The notes under the pieces were generated by a model. It saw only the letters and a list, made by a program, of their open reading frames with translations. It did no database searches and was not told the DNA's origin. A stretch of DNA of 40,196 nt from a virus. The position numbers and the translations under genes are program-made. The stretch lies in the IMG/VR virus record IMGVR_UViG_3300030098_001480, positions 1-40,196 of that record. The stretch is one strand, 5' to 3'. Shown here in pieces: positions 13,299-22,674 of the stretch. Positions within the stretch are counted from its first letter, which is position 1. Each line of letters opens with the position of its first letter.

Positions 13299-15717
13299 TT
13301 CTATCCTTATCTGCCTTATCTAAGGCAACATTTGCACGTAATTGAGCTATATCTTCCTGACTTTCTATCTTTTCACGTGTTAATTTATCTGTTTGCTGTA
13401 ATTTTTTCTCATCTAAGGCTTGTTTTTCACCCATTGCAAACGCTTTTAGCTCTAAATCGTCTTTTCTTAAGTCAATTTCTTGTTGTTTTAAGTCAACTAG
13501 GGGGTCATTAGCAACATTATCCATCATTTCTTGTTCTTCAGCCACCATTTGCTCTGTTATTTCTGCTATTCTTATAGCTACGCCACTTTCTGTGCGTTGT
13601 GCTAACTGTTGTTGTTGCTCTGGTGTCATTTGTCCACCTGTTTGAGCCATCATTTGCTCCATTTCAGGCCTTAATTCTTCTTGCACTATTGATCTAGCCA
13701 TAAATCCTACATGCTCTGATATGTGTGACTGTAAAATTTGCATCGCAGCGGGGTTAGTTTTGACTAAAGCTGATGACATGAACGCTCTATGTGCACGAAT
13801 ATGTGCAGAATGATCTTGTTCTGGAAATGGTAAAGGTGGTAAACCATTTAATGTACCTGCATTTTCTATTGCTGGATCTTGTGGTTGTGGTTCAGATGGT
13901 GGTGGTAATAGTTTTTCAATGTCTTGCACACCTAATGCTGAATACATTCTAGCGTAAGCCTCTCTTAAATCATGCATTTCTGGATTAGATTGTGCTAATT
14001 GTAATTGTGACTGAGCTAATGTAACCCTTTGAGCCATAGAAAATATGTTTGGGTCAGATACAGGTATAACATCTACTCTATCATCAAAGTCTGATTGTTT
14101 AATATTTTGTTCTCCACCTGAAACCATATAAGGATAATTAGGTGGTAAGTAATCTGCAAATACTTTAGCTAGTAAATTAAATTCAGTTTTTTGTGCATAG
14201 TGTAATCTTTTGTGTATGGCAGACATAACTTTCATTCCACGCTCTAATATTGCCATCGTGGTTCCAACAGGTTGTTGTTGACTACCTGCATTCTCACCGA
14301 TCATCATATCAGCGACACCTGCAAATCTTCTACCTGCATCAACTACAAAACCTAATAAACTAAATAGTGTTGCACTAGGTTCTTTGTAAGGTAAAGGCAT
14401 CAAAGATTCACGTAGATTACCGCCAGGTGCATCTACATCTCTCCATTCGCCAGGATTTATAGCCTCATCATCATCTCTGATTCTTAAACCTCTAGCTTTG
14501 AAACCAGCTGGTAAGTTTGACAAAGTTCCTGCGTCCACAAGTTGACGTAATGCTGCAGTGGCAGTTCTAGATAAACCACCTAGCATATGTATTAAACCAA
14601 AACCATAAAATCCTAAACCAGGTAAAAATTTGAAATGTGTGAAAAATTCTTTCTTTTTTCTAAGCGGATCACCTTGTGTCCAGTTACGGTAAATAGACAA
14701 AACTTCACCAGAATCTTCATCTATGGTAACAATATACGGAACCATAATACCTGTTTTTTTATTATTAGGTCCCATGTCTTCGAAACCGGGTAAATCTAAA
14801 TCAACATGCATCTCTAAGATATTGTGTTCATCCTCAGCAAAAGATATTTGCTCTACTCCTGATAACTCATCTTGCTTTTCTTTTATTTCATCTGTATTGA
14901 CTGAGCCACCAGATAAATCAATATCTCTATAAAATCCAGACACTTGATTTTTTCTTAGATCATTGTGTTTCATTTTTACAATGTGTGTGATTCTGTTACA
15001 TGATTCTAGGTCTGTAATAAAATAAGGAACCACCAAATCTTCTGCTGGTACAAATTTAGAAACTGCTCTTTCTAATGTTGAGTCATAGTAAACTTTTTTG
15101 AAAGCAGAACCTGCTAAAGGTAAATGAAATAGCATTTGATCTAGCTCAGGATCAAACTCCTGCATCTCAGTAGTTATTTGATAGTTCATAAAGTTTTTTA
15201 TTCTTTCAGCTTGTTGTTCTACAGCTAATGAGGGTGAACCTAATATTTCTGTTCTGACGGGTCCGCCAGGTGGTAATAATTCTTTGTAAGCTTGTGCTTG
15301 AAATTGTGTTACTGCTTCAGCTAACAACGGATGTGTTACACCTGCAGCACCTGCGAAAGGTTTTGATCTTTCTTCGTATTTAAATCCTAATAAGTCTAAA
15401 CCATCCTTATATGTTTTTTCCCAATCGGATCTTGAATTCTTATCATCTTCATAATTTTTTTGTAAATCTGATGACAACTTTTGTAATACATCATCATCCA
15501 TAAATTCTGCCAAGTTTGCAAAATAATCACCTTCTGATTGTTTTTTTGTAGGATCAAAATCTAGTGTTACGCCACCATCTTCTTCTTGTATAACTTCTAC
15601 TTCTTTAGTGGTGTTTTCTGGTTCACGTAATTGTATCTCTTCTCCAACACCTTCAACCTCTAAATTTTCATTTGGCGATATGTCAATCGCTGTATTTTGT
15701 ATACGCTTTTCTACCAT
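13276..15717 (-). CDS. Portal protein, P22-like (813 aa)
   Basis: Residues 1-75 are acidic and disordered. From about residue 80 the P22-like portal pattern begins (DWEKTYKDGLDLLGFKYEER, PFAGAAGVTHPLLAEAVTQF, AQAYKELLPPGGPVRTEI). A central segment covers the wing and stem (FKKVYYDSTLERAVSKFVPA; FTHFKFLPGLGFYGFGLIHM; AGTLSNLPAGFKARGLRI). A long Gln/Glu-rich coiled tail follows residue 690. It forms the dodecameric ring for DNA entry and tail attachment. The start overlaps the upstream gene by 7 bases. The size fits P22-type portals in marine phages. Confidence 0.85.
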   Translation of the reverse strand: MVEKRIQNTAIDISPNENLEVEGVGEEIQLREPENTTKEVEVIQEEDGGVTLDFDPTKKQSEGDYFANLAEFMDDDVLQKLSSDLQKNYEDDKNSRSDWEKTYKDGLDLLGFKYEERSKPFAGAAGVTHPLLAEAVTQFQAQAYKELLPPGGPVRTEILGSPSLAVEQQAERIKNFMNYQITTEMQEFDPELDQMLFHLPLAGSAFKKVYYDSTLERAVSKFVPAEDLVVPYFITDLESCNRITHIVKMKHNDLRKNQVSGFYRDIDLSGGSVNTDEIKEKQDELSGVEQISFAEDEHNILEMHVDLDLPGFEDMGPNNKKTGIMVPYIVTIDEDSGEVLSIYRNWTQGDPLRKKKEFFTHFKFLPGLGFYGFGLIHMLGGLSRTATAALRQLVDAGTLSNLPAGFKARGLRIRDDDEAINPGEWRDVDAPGGNLRESLMPLPYKEPSATLFSLLGFVVDAGRRFAGVADMMIGENAGSQQQPVGTTMAILERGMKVMSAIHKRLHYAQKTEFNLLAKVFADYLPPNYPYMVSGGEQNIKQSDFDDRVDVIPVSDPNIFSMAQRVTLAQSQLQLAQSNPEMHDLREAYARMYSALGVQDIEKLLPPPSEPQPQDPAIENAGTLNGLPPLPFPEQDHSAHIRAHRAFMSSALVKTNPAAMQILQSHISEHVGFMARSIVQEELRPEMEQMMAQTGGQMTPEQQQQLAQRTESGVAIRIAEITEQMVAEEQEMMDNVANDPLVDLKQQEIDLRKDDLELKAFAMGEKQALDEKKLQQTDKLTREKIESQEDIAQLRANVALDKADKDRSAKKTRS

Positions 15718-18700
15718 GCATTAGCTCCTATAGGAGATAGTAAATCATTTAATGAAACTATCGGTGTGTATAATATACTTTTTTTCACTAGACCTCCATC
15801 CTTTTTATAAGCTTTATATGGAGTTAACATATCAGGTGTCAACTCTATCATAAAAGTATCTACACCAGAACCTGCATGACCCATATCTACTTTGCCTACT
15901 TCTACTTTTGAATTTTTCATATTAGCTATTTTGTTTAGTGTTTCTTCAACATTACTTGTAAAGTGTTGACCTGTATGATCGTTTAGATTAGGACCACCGT
16001 ACTGCATGTCATAAGCCACCATTTTACCACTTCTTCTATCAGCGTCTGGTGGCACCTCTACGCCTCTACCACCTTGATAAGCTTTGACAGCTTTAGATGG
16101 CACAACGGCATAATGACTTGGTGCGCTTTGATTAACAACTAAATTACCTGATTCGTCAAAACTAAATCTAGCCTTAGCTGCGTGATAAATGTCATTTTTT
16201 ATTATAGCATCTACCCAATCTTTTTGATCTTTTAAAGGTATATTAGGAAATAAATCAGTAGAATCTATGTTATCAATAGTAGAGTTAATTCTTTCAAGAG
16301 CTAAATCTCTTTTAGTTGCAGCCTCACCTAATTCTTTAAAACTAGCTTTAGTTATATCATCCATCTCCATTTTACCTATCCTTTGAAAGATGGCATCTGC
16401 TTCTATTAACTCATCAATAGATTTTTTTAGCTCAGCAAAAGTAGCTGGCATTGGTCGAAACACATTTTCTAATCTTTTGTAAAGTTCATCTAATCCTATT
16501 CGTTGTCCTGGTGTATCAGTCATATCATTTATATATCTTCTAATCTGTGCTTTTATATCAGATTTTAAACTTGCTGCTTTTTGTAAAAAGTCAGATTGAA
16601 TTTCGTCAGCTATGTTAACTTTTATAGATCTGTTGTTTAAAGTTGCGTTTCTATGACTACTCAAAGACCAACCCACAACATACGGCTCTCCTACTAATGT
16701 ATTATTTTGTGCTCCAAAATCTGGACTTGTGTCTACACGTCTCATGTTACCATGACCCTCATATTGTCTTATTTCCTCAGGTAATGATCCCACGTCTCCT
16801 CTTATGTCTTTAGAGTCTATCCATAAAACTCTTTCTGTTCTTGTGCCGTCTATATAATTTGAGTGTCTACCAGAATCACCATATTTCAAAGTTCCCGTAG
16901 CATCACCGTAGGATACCGTTTGTAAATAATTTGTTGGTGATGTATCAACTAGTTCTTTAATTTCTGCATAAGAAATTTTTTGATCATTTGTAAACTGACC
17001 TGTTTCTCTGTTAAAACCGCCTTTTTTGTTCAAGTAAGATCTAATATAGGAATCGTAAAGTTCACTTTCTTTTATACCTTTAGATCTAAACCAGTCATGC
17101 CAATCTTTCGCTGACATGCTAACTACTTCTGATGATAAATTTTTTCCTCTAATATTTAAAGTTGATTGATTTATAACATCGTCTAATTCAGAATAAAATA
17201 ATTTATTATTACCTGAACCTATAATTGTTTCTGGTGTCACTGTCGGAACTAATGCTGTGCCAGGTTTAGTAGTAGGTTTCTTTTTTACTTTTACAGGAAC
17301 ATCAACCTCTTTAACTGTAAATGTTTTACCTTCTAAGTCTCCTAAGCGTAACGCTTTTTGTTGTGCATCATCTAAGCTTTTTGATTGAAATACTTTCTTG
17401 CCAGTGTCGTCATAAATATCATATCGCTTTTCTAGTACGGGTGCCTCTGGTGCTGGTAATTCTAATTTGGTTTCAACTTTTTTTGTAACTTGCGGTGTGT
17501 TACCTAATAAAAAATTTTTTGGTAAAGGTAATGCTTCTGCTTTTGGTACTAATAAGTTTCCTATGGCTGACGCTGCTTTTGATACAATAGATTGTTTTTC
17601 TTGCTCAGTTTCTACATCACCCCCCTCTACAAAGTTTGTGGGCTTACCTTCTCCTATGTATGGGGCATCACCTTTAATAAACATTTCATCAGAGGATGCA
17701 TCGCCTGATTTAGGTCTTGCATTTGATATTTTAAATGAAGATGGGTTATTAACATAACCATCCATTCTCATATCAAAAAAAGCTATATTATCCTCTAATG
17801 AAAAAGATTTTTCACCAATGTATAAACTTTTTACTCCAGCTTGTTCTGGTTCTACTTGTGCTTTATTTCCTACTTTTGCTTTTAATATTTTAAAAACATT
17901 ATCTGGCATCTGTTTATCAGAAAATCTAAGATAAGTTTCGAGTCCTCTCTCAGTCATTGATTTATTAACATCAACAAGCTTGTTTAGATTTTTTTCAACA
18001 TTCTTTCCATTTTTAATCTCTGACACAATTTTTCTAATAATATTTTCATATTGTTTTTGTGTTCCAATATTATGGGCAGCAAAATTTACGTTAAGAAAAG
18101 GTGCTTGAAACATCTGACCCTCTAAATTTTTTGCTAATTTAAACTGTTCACCTTTGACAGGTGTTGTAGCTTTCGTAGCTCCGATAGGCATAATATGTGA
18201 CATTTGTGCGTTAAAGTGTGTGGTTGCGTAATCGAATGCCATGCCCTCTACATCGTCATTTATTGACGCAGTTCTATTTGGATATTTAGATTTGTATTGA
18301 GATACAAATTGATTTCTAAATCCTTCATTATTTTTAACAGTGTCAACAAATTTTTTTATAGCATAGTCTGTTAAATTTTTTGCATGTGCTACTTTTGATA
18401 AATATTCTTCATATGATCCTGGCTCTTTAAAATATTCATCTTTAATAAAAGCAAATAATTTATTTCTTTTCTCTCGCATCGCTGTTTTATCATACTCAGG
18501 ATTAATATCATAAATAGGCTCACCCTTTTCATTTAACACAGCTTTACCGTCTGCGTCTAATCTTTTAATTCTATTTGGAACAAAACCATACTCGTCCATT
18601 AATTTTAAAAACTCTTCTTCATTACCAAAGCCACCTGCTCTGTACATATCTCTAATTATTGTGTGTTGTGCTCGTGCCTCAACTGTTGATTCTCTAGTAA

Positions 18701-19874
18701 AACCAGGAAAATAAGAATAAAATTGACCTATTGCTCTTTCACCACTTACCTCTCTTGCCCCTACCAGTTGTGCTAATTCAGATTCAGGATTATCATTTAA
18801 AATTCTTGTCAAGGTTGTTCTAGCTATCGGAGTGTTGTTTTCCTTAAGAATATTTACTGCTTCTAATTTATTTAATTTACCACCTTTTGTTTGCACTGCA
18901 TTTCTTAATATTTCTAAAACCTCTTCAGTTACCTGCTCTCCTCTTTCAACTTGCACTGGTGCTTTGAATTTTGCAATAAAACTATTTGGATTATTTCTTG
19001 CATATTCTTCTATAACTTCTACTTTAGTTCCAACATCTCCTGCCATAGTAGTAGGTGCTATGCTATTATTTGCACCTCCGTAATAAAGACCTAACGCACT
19101 GTCATACTTATCTATTTTTGCAGTTTGTTTGGCTTTATTTGTTTTTTTTATTTTTTCTTGAGTTACTGGATCTTGCGTTCCATATTTTCTTTCAACTCCA
19201 GTTGATATAGTTTTTGTTACATCATCTCCTGCATCAACTAAAAACTTTTGTGCCAATTTATTTTTACCTGCTCTTGCAGCATTTATCGCCATACGTATTG
19301 GAACAGTAATAGGGGTAATTAAACCAAGTGTAGAAATATCAACTGTATCTATAATACCAAACAAATAGTTTGTTAAATCATCACCCCTTAAATCACTTAC
19401 TCTAACTTCACCGTTTGCTACTTTTCTATGTATGTCCGCAGTATCATTAAAGAAAAAACCTCTAAACTGTTTAAATCTATCTCCTAATGTTAAAGGATTA
19501 AAATCCGTGTCTCTTCTGATTTCATTATATAATTTTTCTAATTCTGGTTGTCTTCGTTGCGGTATTAATTTGTTAATCTCATCTATTCGATCTGCATAAT
19601 ATTTTTGACTTAGTATATTTTTATTTAAGTCGTCACGTTCTCTGAGTGCAGTTCTTTCCTCTTCTGGAATATCTACTAAATTTAGTAAACCTGTTGTAAC
19701 TCCGCTTTTAGCGGGAGCCGCTGTCACTTCTTCAACAGCATCTTCCATTAAATTTGTAAGCACATTATTTTTTTCATTTTGCTTTGCAGTTAAAAAAGAA
19801 GGTAACTGATTTACCCCCTCAGCTGCATTATCGAAGAAAGGTTTTATTGAACTGTTAGTATCGGGTCTAGCCAT
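15711..19874 (-). CDS. Giant virion-associated / polyvalent-type protein (1387 aa)
   Basis: No full-length function is recognised. Residues 1-260 are helical with an amphipathic stretch (GIIDTVDISTLGLITPITVP). Residues 280-600 form a helical region with YGGANNSIAPTTMAGD and GQFYSYFPGF motifs. About 730-900 is a Pro/Lys/Thr-rich linker with NFVEGGDVE. The C-terminal 480 residues carry TERVLWIDSKDIRGDVGSLP, KVNIADEIQSDFLQKA, KDWVDAIIKNDIYHAA, SHYAVVPSKAVKAYQGG and FMIELTPDMLTPYKAYKKDG. The EIQSD...W...A block recalls 'polyvalent' proteins of podophages, which may be ejected with DNA. It lies between TerL and portal, and overlaps both. Confidence 0.55.
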   Translation of the reverse strand: MARPDTNSSIKPFFDNAAEGVNQLPSFLTAKQNEKNNVLTNLMEDAVEEVTAAPAKSGVTTGLLNLVDIPEEERTALRERDDLNKNILSQKYYADRIDEINKLIPQRRQPELEKLYNEIRRDTDFNPLTLGDRFKQFRGFFFNDTADIHRKVANGEVRVSDLRGDDLTNYLFGIIDTVDISTLGLITPITVPIRMAINAARAGKNKLAQKFLVDAGDDVTKTISTGVERKYGTQDPVTQEKIKKTNKAKQTAKIDKYDSALGLYYGGANNSIAPTTMAGDVGTKVEVIEEYARNNPNSFIAKFKAPVQVERGEQVTEEVLEILRNAVQTKGGKLNKLEAVNILKENNTPIARTTLTRILNDNPESELAQLVGAREVSGERAIGQFYSYFPGFTRESTVEARAQHTIIRDMYRAGGFGNEEEFLKLMDEYGFVPNRIKRLDADGKAVLNEKGEPIYDINPEYDKTAMREKRNKLFAFIKDEYFKEPGSYEEYLSKVAHAKNLTDYAIKKFVDTVKNNEGFRNQFVSQYKSKYPNRTASINDDVEGMAFDYATTHFNAQMSHIMPIGATKATTPVKGEQFKLAKNLEGQMFQAPFLNVNFAAHNIGTQKQYENIIRKIVSEIKNGKNVEKNLNKLVDVNKSMTERGLETYLRFSDKQMPDNVFKILKAKVGNKAQVEPEQAGVKSLYIGEKSFSLEDNIAFFDMRMDGYVNNPSSFKISNARPKSGDASSDEMFIKGDAPYIGEGKPTNFVEGGDVETEQEKQSIVSKAASAIGNLLVPKAEALPLPKNFLLGNTPQVTKKVETKLELPAPEAPVLEKRYDIYDDTGKKVFQSKSLDDAQQKALRLGDLEGKTFTVKEVDVPVKVKKKPTTKPGTALVPTVTPETIIGSGNNKLFYSELDDVINQSTLNIRGKNLSSEVVSMSAKDWHDWFRSKGIKESELYDSYIRSYLNKKGGFNRETGQFTNDQKISYAEIKELVDTSPTNYLQTVSYGDATGTLKYGDSGRHSNYIDGTRTERVLWIDSKDIRGDVGSLPEEIRQYEGHGNMRRVDTSPDFGAQNNTLVGEPYVVGWSLSSHRNATLNNRSIKVNIADEIQSDFLQKAASLKSDIKAQIRRYINDMTDTPGQRIGLDELYKRLENVFRPMPATFAELKKSIDELIEADAIFQRIGKMEMDDITKASFKELGEAATKRDLALERINSTIDNIDSTDLFPNIPLKDQKDWVDAIIKNDIYHAAKARFSFDESGNLVVNQSAPSHYAVVPSKAVKAYQGGRGVEVPPDADRRSGKMVAYDMQYGGPNLNDHTGQHFTSNVEETLNKIANMKNSKVEVGKVDMGHAGSGVDTFMIELTPDMLTPYKAYKKDGGLVKKSILYTPIVSLNDLLSPIGANAW

Positions 19875-21334
19875 TAATAATATTCTTTTCGAATCTTGGG
19901 CACTGGATCATCGACAAAGTCATCCTTCAATCTTAAGAAGTTACCTTGTCTAAAACGCATTACGGCTTGTGTCATGCTATCCACCAAGTCATCATGATCT
20001 CCATAAGGGAACGCTGCGCACTCCTCAATTACATCCTCCGACCATCTTGTGTCGGGTGTCCATATCATACCACTTTCGAACAACGGTGCAACTGAATTAA
20101 CTCTAACATGTTTATCTTGTCCTTTGCTTGGTGTAAAATTTACAACAGGGACTCCTATCTGTCTTAACTCGTGTGTAAGCGGTAGCCCTGATGCTTTAGC
20201 CTCAATTATAACTGTTTCGGGTTCCCAGTACTTGTATTCTTTGTACGCTATCTTTTTTAATTCAGGAAAGTCCCACCGACCACGTTTCGCATCCATTAGT
20301 ATTAAGTGTGGTACATTGTTAGCTTTAGGATAGAATACTCCCCATGTAGTAATGGCAGAGTAATCAGCTGTTTCTCTTTTACTAAAAGCTGTATCATAAC
20401 TTTGAATTATGTGATGTAAATCAGGTATATCTTTCTCCTCCCACACTTGCCACCACTCTCGTTTGATAATACTACCCTCTTGAGATACGGGAGACTGTTG
20501 CCATTGTGCGTTCCATTTACTTGCTGATAGTGACGCTTTTACTGACTCTAGTTCTGGTAATGACCAGAAACCAGGCCATACTGGTTTACCACTAGGCATG
20601 ATTGCAGGAAACTCTACAACTTCCCATTGATCTGCTTTAATCTCTGATTGTTTTTTTATCAACTTTCCTGTTAAGTCTTTCACGGACCAACGGGTCATAA
20701 CAATGACTATTGCACCACCAGGCTGTAAACGCTGACGAGGACCAGAGGTATACCACTCATAAGCTTGATCGAGGGCCGTGTCGCTTAGTGCGTCTTGCTC
20801 GGAATGCGGATCATCGATAATGAGCAGATCGGCACCACGACCAGTAACCGCACCGCCTGTACCAGCAGCAAAGTATTCACCACCTTGAGCCGTCTCCCAC
20901 CGACCAGCTGCCATGCTATCGGGTTGTAATTCAGTTTTAAAAATTTTTTTATACTCTTGCGTTTCCATAAGGTTCCTGACTTTACGTCCAAAGCGAATAG
21001 CAAGTTCTCCTGTGTGAGTGGTTTGCATTATCTTTGCTTTTGGGTTTTGGCCTACGAACCACGCAGGAAATAAGAAGGACGCAAACTCTGACTTAGTGTG
21101 TCTAGGAGGCATGTTAATGATCAATCGTTTTAGTTTACCAGATGCAATATCTTCAAATTTTTTAGAAATTATTTTGTGATGTGAACCCTCTTTGAACTCT
21201 GGCCAAACAGATCTTACGAATGGTAAAAAATTTTTTTGTGACTGCTCTTGAACAGAATATTCTAATTTTTTTATTTTTAATTTTTGAGCTAGAAGTCTCG
21301 CTTCTTCTTGAGTTAATGTCTCTATTGATTCCAT
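19874..21334 (-). CDS. terL: Terminase large subunit (486 aa)
   Basis: ATPase domain: Walker A-like MPPRHTKSE at 75-83, adenine-binding region upstream (FLPFVRSVWPEF), Walker B DLLIIDDPH at 169-177, and coupling motif TRW near 214. Nuclease domain: acidic residues in SYDTAF (D314), VIIEAKASG (E378) and GDHDDLVDSMTQA (about 445-460), with the RNase H-like order. It cuts concatemers and drives DNA into proheads, with the small subunit at 25174-25644. The missing classical GKT (here HTKS) is common in this terminase group. The ATG overlaps the start of the 1387-residue gene's operon by one base. Confidence 0.95.
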   Translation of the reverse strand: MESIETLTQEEARLLAQKLKIKKLEYSVQEQSQKNFLPFVRSVWPEFKEGSHHKIISKKFEDIASGKLKRLIINMPPRHTKSEFASFLFPAWFVGQNPKAKIMQTTHTGELAIRFGRKVRNLMETQEYKKIFKTELQPDSMAAGRWETAQGGEYFAAGTGGAVTGRGADLLIIDDPHSEQDALSDTALDQAYEWYTSGPRQRLQPGGAIVIVMTRWSVKDLTGKLIKKQSEIKADQWEVVEFPAIMPSGKPVWPGFWSLPELESVKASLSASKWNAQWQQSPVSQEGSIIKREWWQVWEEKDIPDLHHIIQSYDTAFSKRETADYSAITTWGVFYPKANNVPHLILMDAKRGRWDFPELKKIAYKEYKYWEPETVIIEAKASGLPLTHELRQIGVPVVNFTPSKGQDKHVRVNSVAPLFESGMIWTPDTRWSEDVIEECAAFPYGDHDDLVDSMTQAVMRFRQGNFLRLKDDFVDDPVPKIRKEYY

Positions 21335-21364
21335 ATTTTTTCAGACCCTGACTGACAGAGTCAA

Positions 21365-21390
21365 ACTTGCCTAGCCTTCGGCAGGCAAGT
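21365..21390. other. Strong stem-loop in the TerL leader
   Basis: An 8-bp outer stem ACTTGCCT / AGGCAAGT encloses GCC-TTC-GGC, almost a continuous 11-bp hairpin with one unpaired A. It lies about 30 bases upstream of the TerL start on the transcribed strand and is followed there by TTTGACTC. It could be an attenuator between the upstream unit and the late operon or protect the 5' end. Confidence 0.6.
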
Positions 21391-21400
21391 ACCTGCCGCT

Positions 21401-21427
21401 GCATTTAGGGGGTAACCCCTATGGCAG
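21401..21427. other. Second stem-loop in the TerL leader
   Basis: TAGGGG-GTAA-CCCCTA, a 6-bp perfect stem with a GTAA tetraloop, is bracketed by TGC and GCA bases that can extend it. Together with the hairpin at 21365-21390 it makes the leader of the late operon highly structured. Confidence 0.5.
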
Positions 21428-21454
21428 CATACTATATATGGTGGTTTTTGGCAA
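21426..21454 (-). promoter_or_regulatory. Candidate late promoter, TTGCCA-17-TATGCT
   Basis: On the minus strand TTGCCA is followed 17 bases later by TATGCT, preceded by an AT-rich TATATAG. It would begin transcription about 80-90 bases before TerL and include the two leader hairpins. Hexamers match 5/6 and 4/6 to the sigma70 consensus, so support is moderate. It is the only good candidate between the preceding terminator and TerL. Confidence 0.35.
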
Positions 21455-21540
21455 ATAGGAAATCTTCTACCAGGTAATACCAGTAAAATCCAGCTCGTTA
21501 CAGGTGGTAAATTAGTTGTGGATAAGTATGGAAAGAAAGT

Positions 21541-21571
21541 AAAAATCCTCCCTATGCACAAATAGGGAGGA
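21541..21571 (-). terminator. Rho-independent terminator after the 88-aa gene
   Basis: A 10-bp perfect stem (TCCTCCCTAT / ATAGGGAGGA) with a 6-base loop is followed on the minus strand by TTTTTACTTTC. It begins 16 bases after the stop of the gene at 21587-21853. It is the clearest classical terminator in the window and isolates that gene from TerL. Confidence 0.85.
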
Positions 21572-21586
21572 CTAGATTAGAGATTA

Positions 21587-21853
21587 CTAGAGACGTTCAG
21601 TAATACCGAACTTTTGTGCAAGTTCTGACATTAGCTTTTGACCGAATGCTCTGACTTCAGGATTATTACTAGTTTGGACAAACTCAAAGATAGCATAATC
21701 CATGTGCTGACAAACTGCTTTATAGTTGATTGATTTAGTCCATTTGTCATTAGAAGTTGACTCAAGGATTTCTCGCTTGAGTTTTTGAACTTCAGACTTC
21801 ATCGCCTCATCTACGACAGTCTTGATGTCAGTTAAAGTTAGATCGTTTGACAT
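21587..21853 (-). CDS. Single-gene unit: helical hypothetical (88 aa)
   Basis: An all-helical acidic/basic protein (MSNDLTLTDIKTVVDEAMKS, EVQKLKREILEST; IFEFVQTSNNPEVRAFGQKL). It has its own promoter (21875-21904), a good SD (AAGGAG, 6 bases before ATG) and its own terminator. I do not recognise the family. Single-gene expression before the late operon suggests an early or regulatory protein. Confidence 0.7.
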   Translation of the reverse strand: MSNDLTLTDIKTVVDEAMKSEVQKLKREILESTSNDKWTKSINYKAVCQHMDYAIFEFVQTSNNPEVRAFGQKLMSELAQKFGITERL

Positions 21854-21874
21854 GTCATTCTCCTTTCTACTTTC

Positions 21875-21904
21875 TATTTAACAACATTATGGGATTACAG
21901 TCAA
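21875..21904 (-). promoter_or_regulatory. Sigma70-like promoter, TTGACT-18-TAAATA
   Basis: On the minus strand TTGACT, 18 bases, TAAATA, then AGGAG and the ATG at 21853 within 25 bases. The 5' leader would be very short. It is the promoter of the 88-residue gene. Confidence 0.6.
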
Positions 21905-22200
21905 ACACTTTATAAGAGGAAAAAAATTCTTCACAGCTTTCGCTGTCCACCTGCTGCATGCTCCAATACCCTATATGGTAAGAGGGAAGATTCGTGGGCA
22001 TCACCTGATGGAGAATGGACTCGTGGGCGAGATTATTCACACCCATCTGGACGCCCGGGTAGCTTTGACCTAGTATACTTGGCTAGGAATCGTGAGAACT
22101 TGACTAATGCAGAATAAGTGTTGACACTGCACCAACAACTCGTGCCGCCTGGGACAGCAGCACGAGGCCAACTATAGTAGCAATGAAAGTGAAAATTTGC
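21905..22200. other. Intergenic, GC-rich start of the repeat island
   Basis: No gene of normal quality is seen. It holds a copy of the ATGGAGAA repeat at 22008, an AGTATACT palindrome at 22072, CTCGTGG repeats around 21990-22025 and a 7-bp hairpin at 22139-22166. On the minus strand a 33-codon hydrophobic frame (22104-22205) starts with ATT directly at the previous stop; I do not call it as a gene. Confidence 0.5.
22139..22166 (-). terminator. Weak hairpin after the 22201-22512 gene
   Basis: CTCGTGC and GCACGAG form a 7-bp stem with a 14-base loop about 35 bases downstream of the stop codon. On the minus strand it is followed by TTGTTGG, so the U-tract is poor. It may end this single-gene transcript or be part of the repeat island. 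Confidence 0.4.
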
Positions 22201-22512
22201 TTAATGGGGAATCAACTCCTGCATTTGTGTCCACGGCTGTGACCCAGGACTTACCAGCAGAGACGCCCCGTCAAACCAATCAAGGAACCAGTATTCTAGA
22301 CGATGCAGCTCTTTGTGCTCGTTTACGAAACCTCGAAGCTCGTCACCTGGTCCGCCCCAACTAAATTGCCAGCGCCAGTAGCCTTCTGGCTGCTTGTTAA
22401 ATGTATTAGGTTCTACATAATCAAACGCAAGAGCCTCATAATGCGGGTCTGCAAGATCCTGCTGACGGGACTTCCATTCTTTTTTAATTCTTTGCTTACA
22501 GCTTTTATTCAT
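22201..22512 (-). CDS. Conserved hypothetical (103 aa), strong own promoter
   Basis: The N-terminal 25 residues are basic. The C-terminal part carries a block (YWRWQFSWGGPGDELRGFVN, then LHRLEYWFLDWFDGASLLV) that I associate with small proteins of plasmids and phages with no known function. Trp-rich, soluble. It has a near-consensus promoter at 22533-22561 and SD AAGGAG, and so is probably made strongly and early. The role is unknown. Confidence 0.75.
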   Translation of the reverse strand: MNKSCKQRIKKEWKSRQQDLADPHYEALAFDYVEPNTFNKQPEGYWRWQFSWGGPGDELRGFVNEHKELHRLEYWFLDWFDGASLLVSPGSQPWTQMQELIPH

Positions 22513-22532
22513 CTTCGTTCTCCTTTTTCCTA

Positions 22533-22561
22533 AATATATGGGACTTTAAAAGTGTTGTCAA
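22533..22561 (-). promoter_or_regulatory. Strong sigma70-type promoter, TTGACA-17-TATATT
   Basis: A perfect -35 hexamer, a 17-base spacer and TATATT (5/6) face the gene at 22201-22512, whose SD and ATG follow within 25 bases. It is one of the best host-type promoters in the window. Confidence 0.8.
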
Positions 22562-22674
22562 GCACCCATTGCAACTACGTTACCTGGTCACGCTCCAGCT
22601 CACCTAGTATACTACCTGTGCCAGTCGTGGGTCGGTGGCGATGGAGAATGGAGAAAGAAGAACAAACTACGAAC

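Noticed and set aside
21361-21561. 66-codon minus-strand frame in the TerL leader
   Set aside because: It runs through two strong hairpins and the region of the candidate promoter and terminator, with no good start site.
22104-22205. 33-codon hydrophobic minus-strand frame after the 22201-22512 gene
   Set aside because: It would need an ATT start overlapping the previous stop. Hydrophobicity is suggestive but support is too thin for a gene call.
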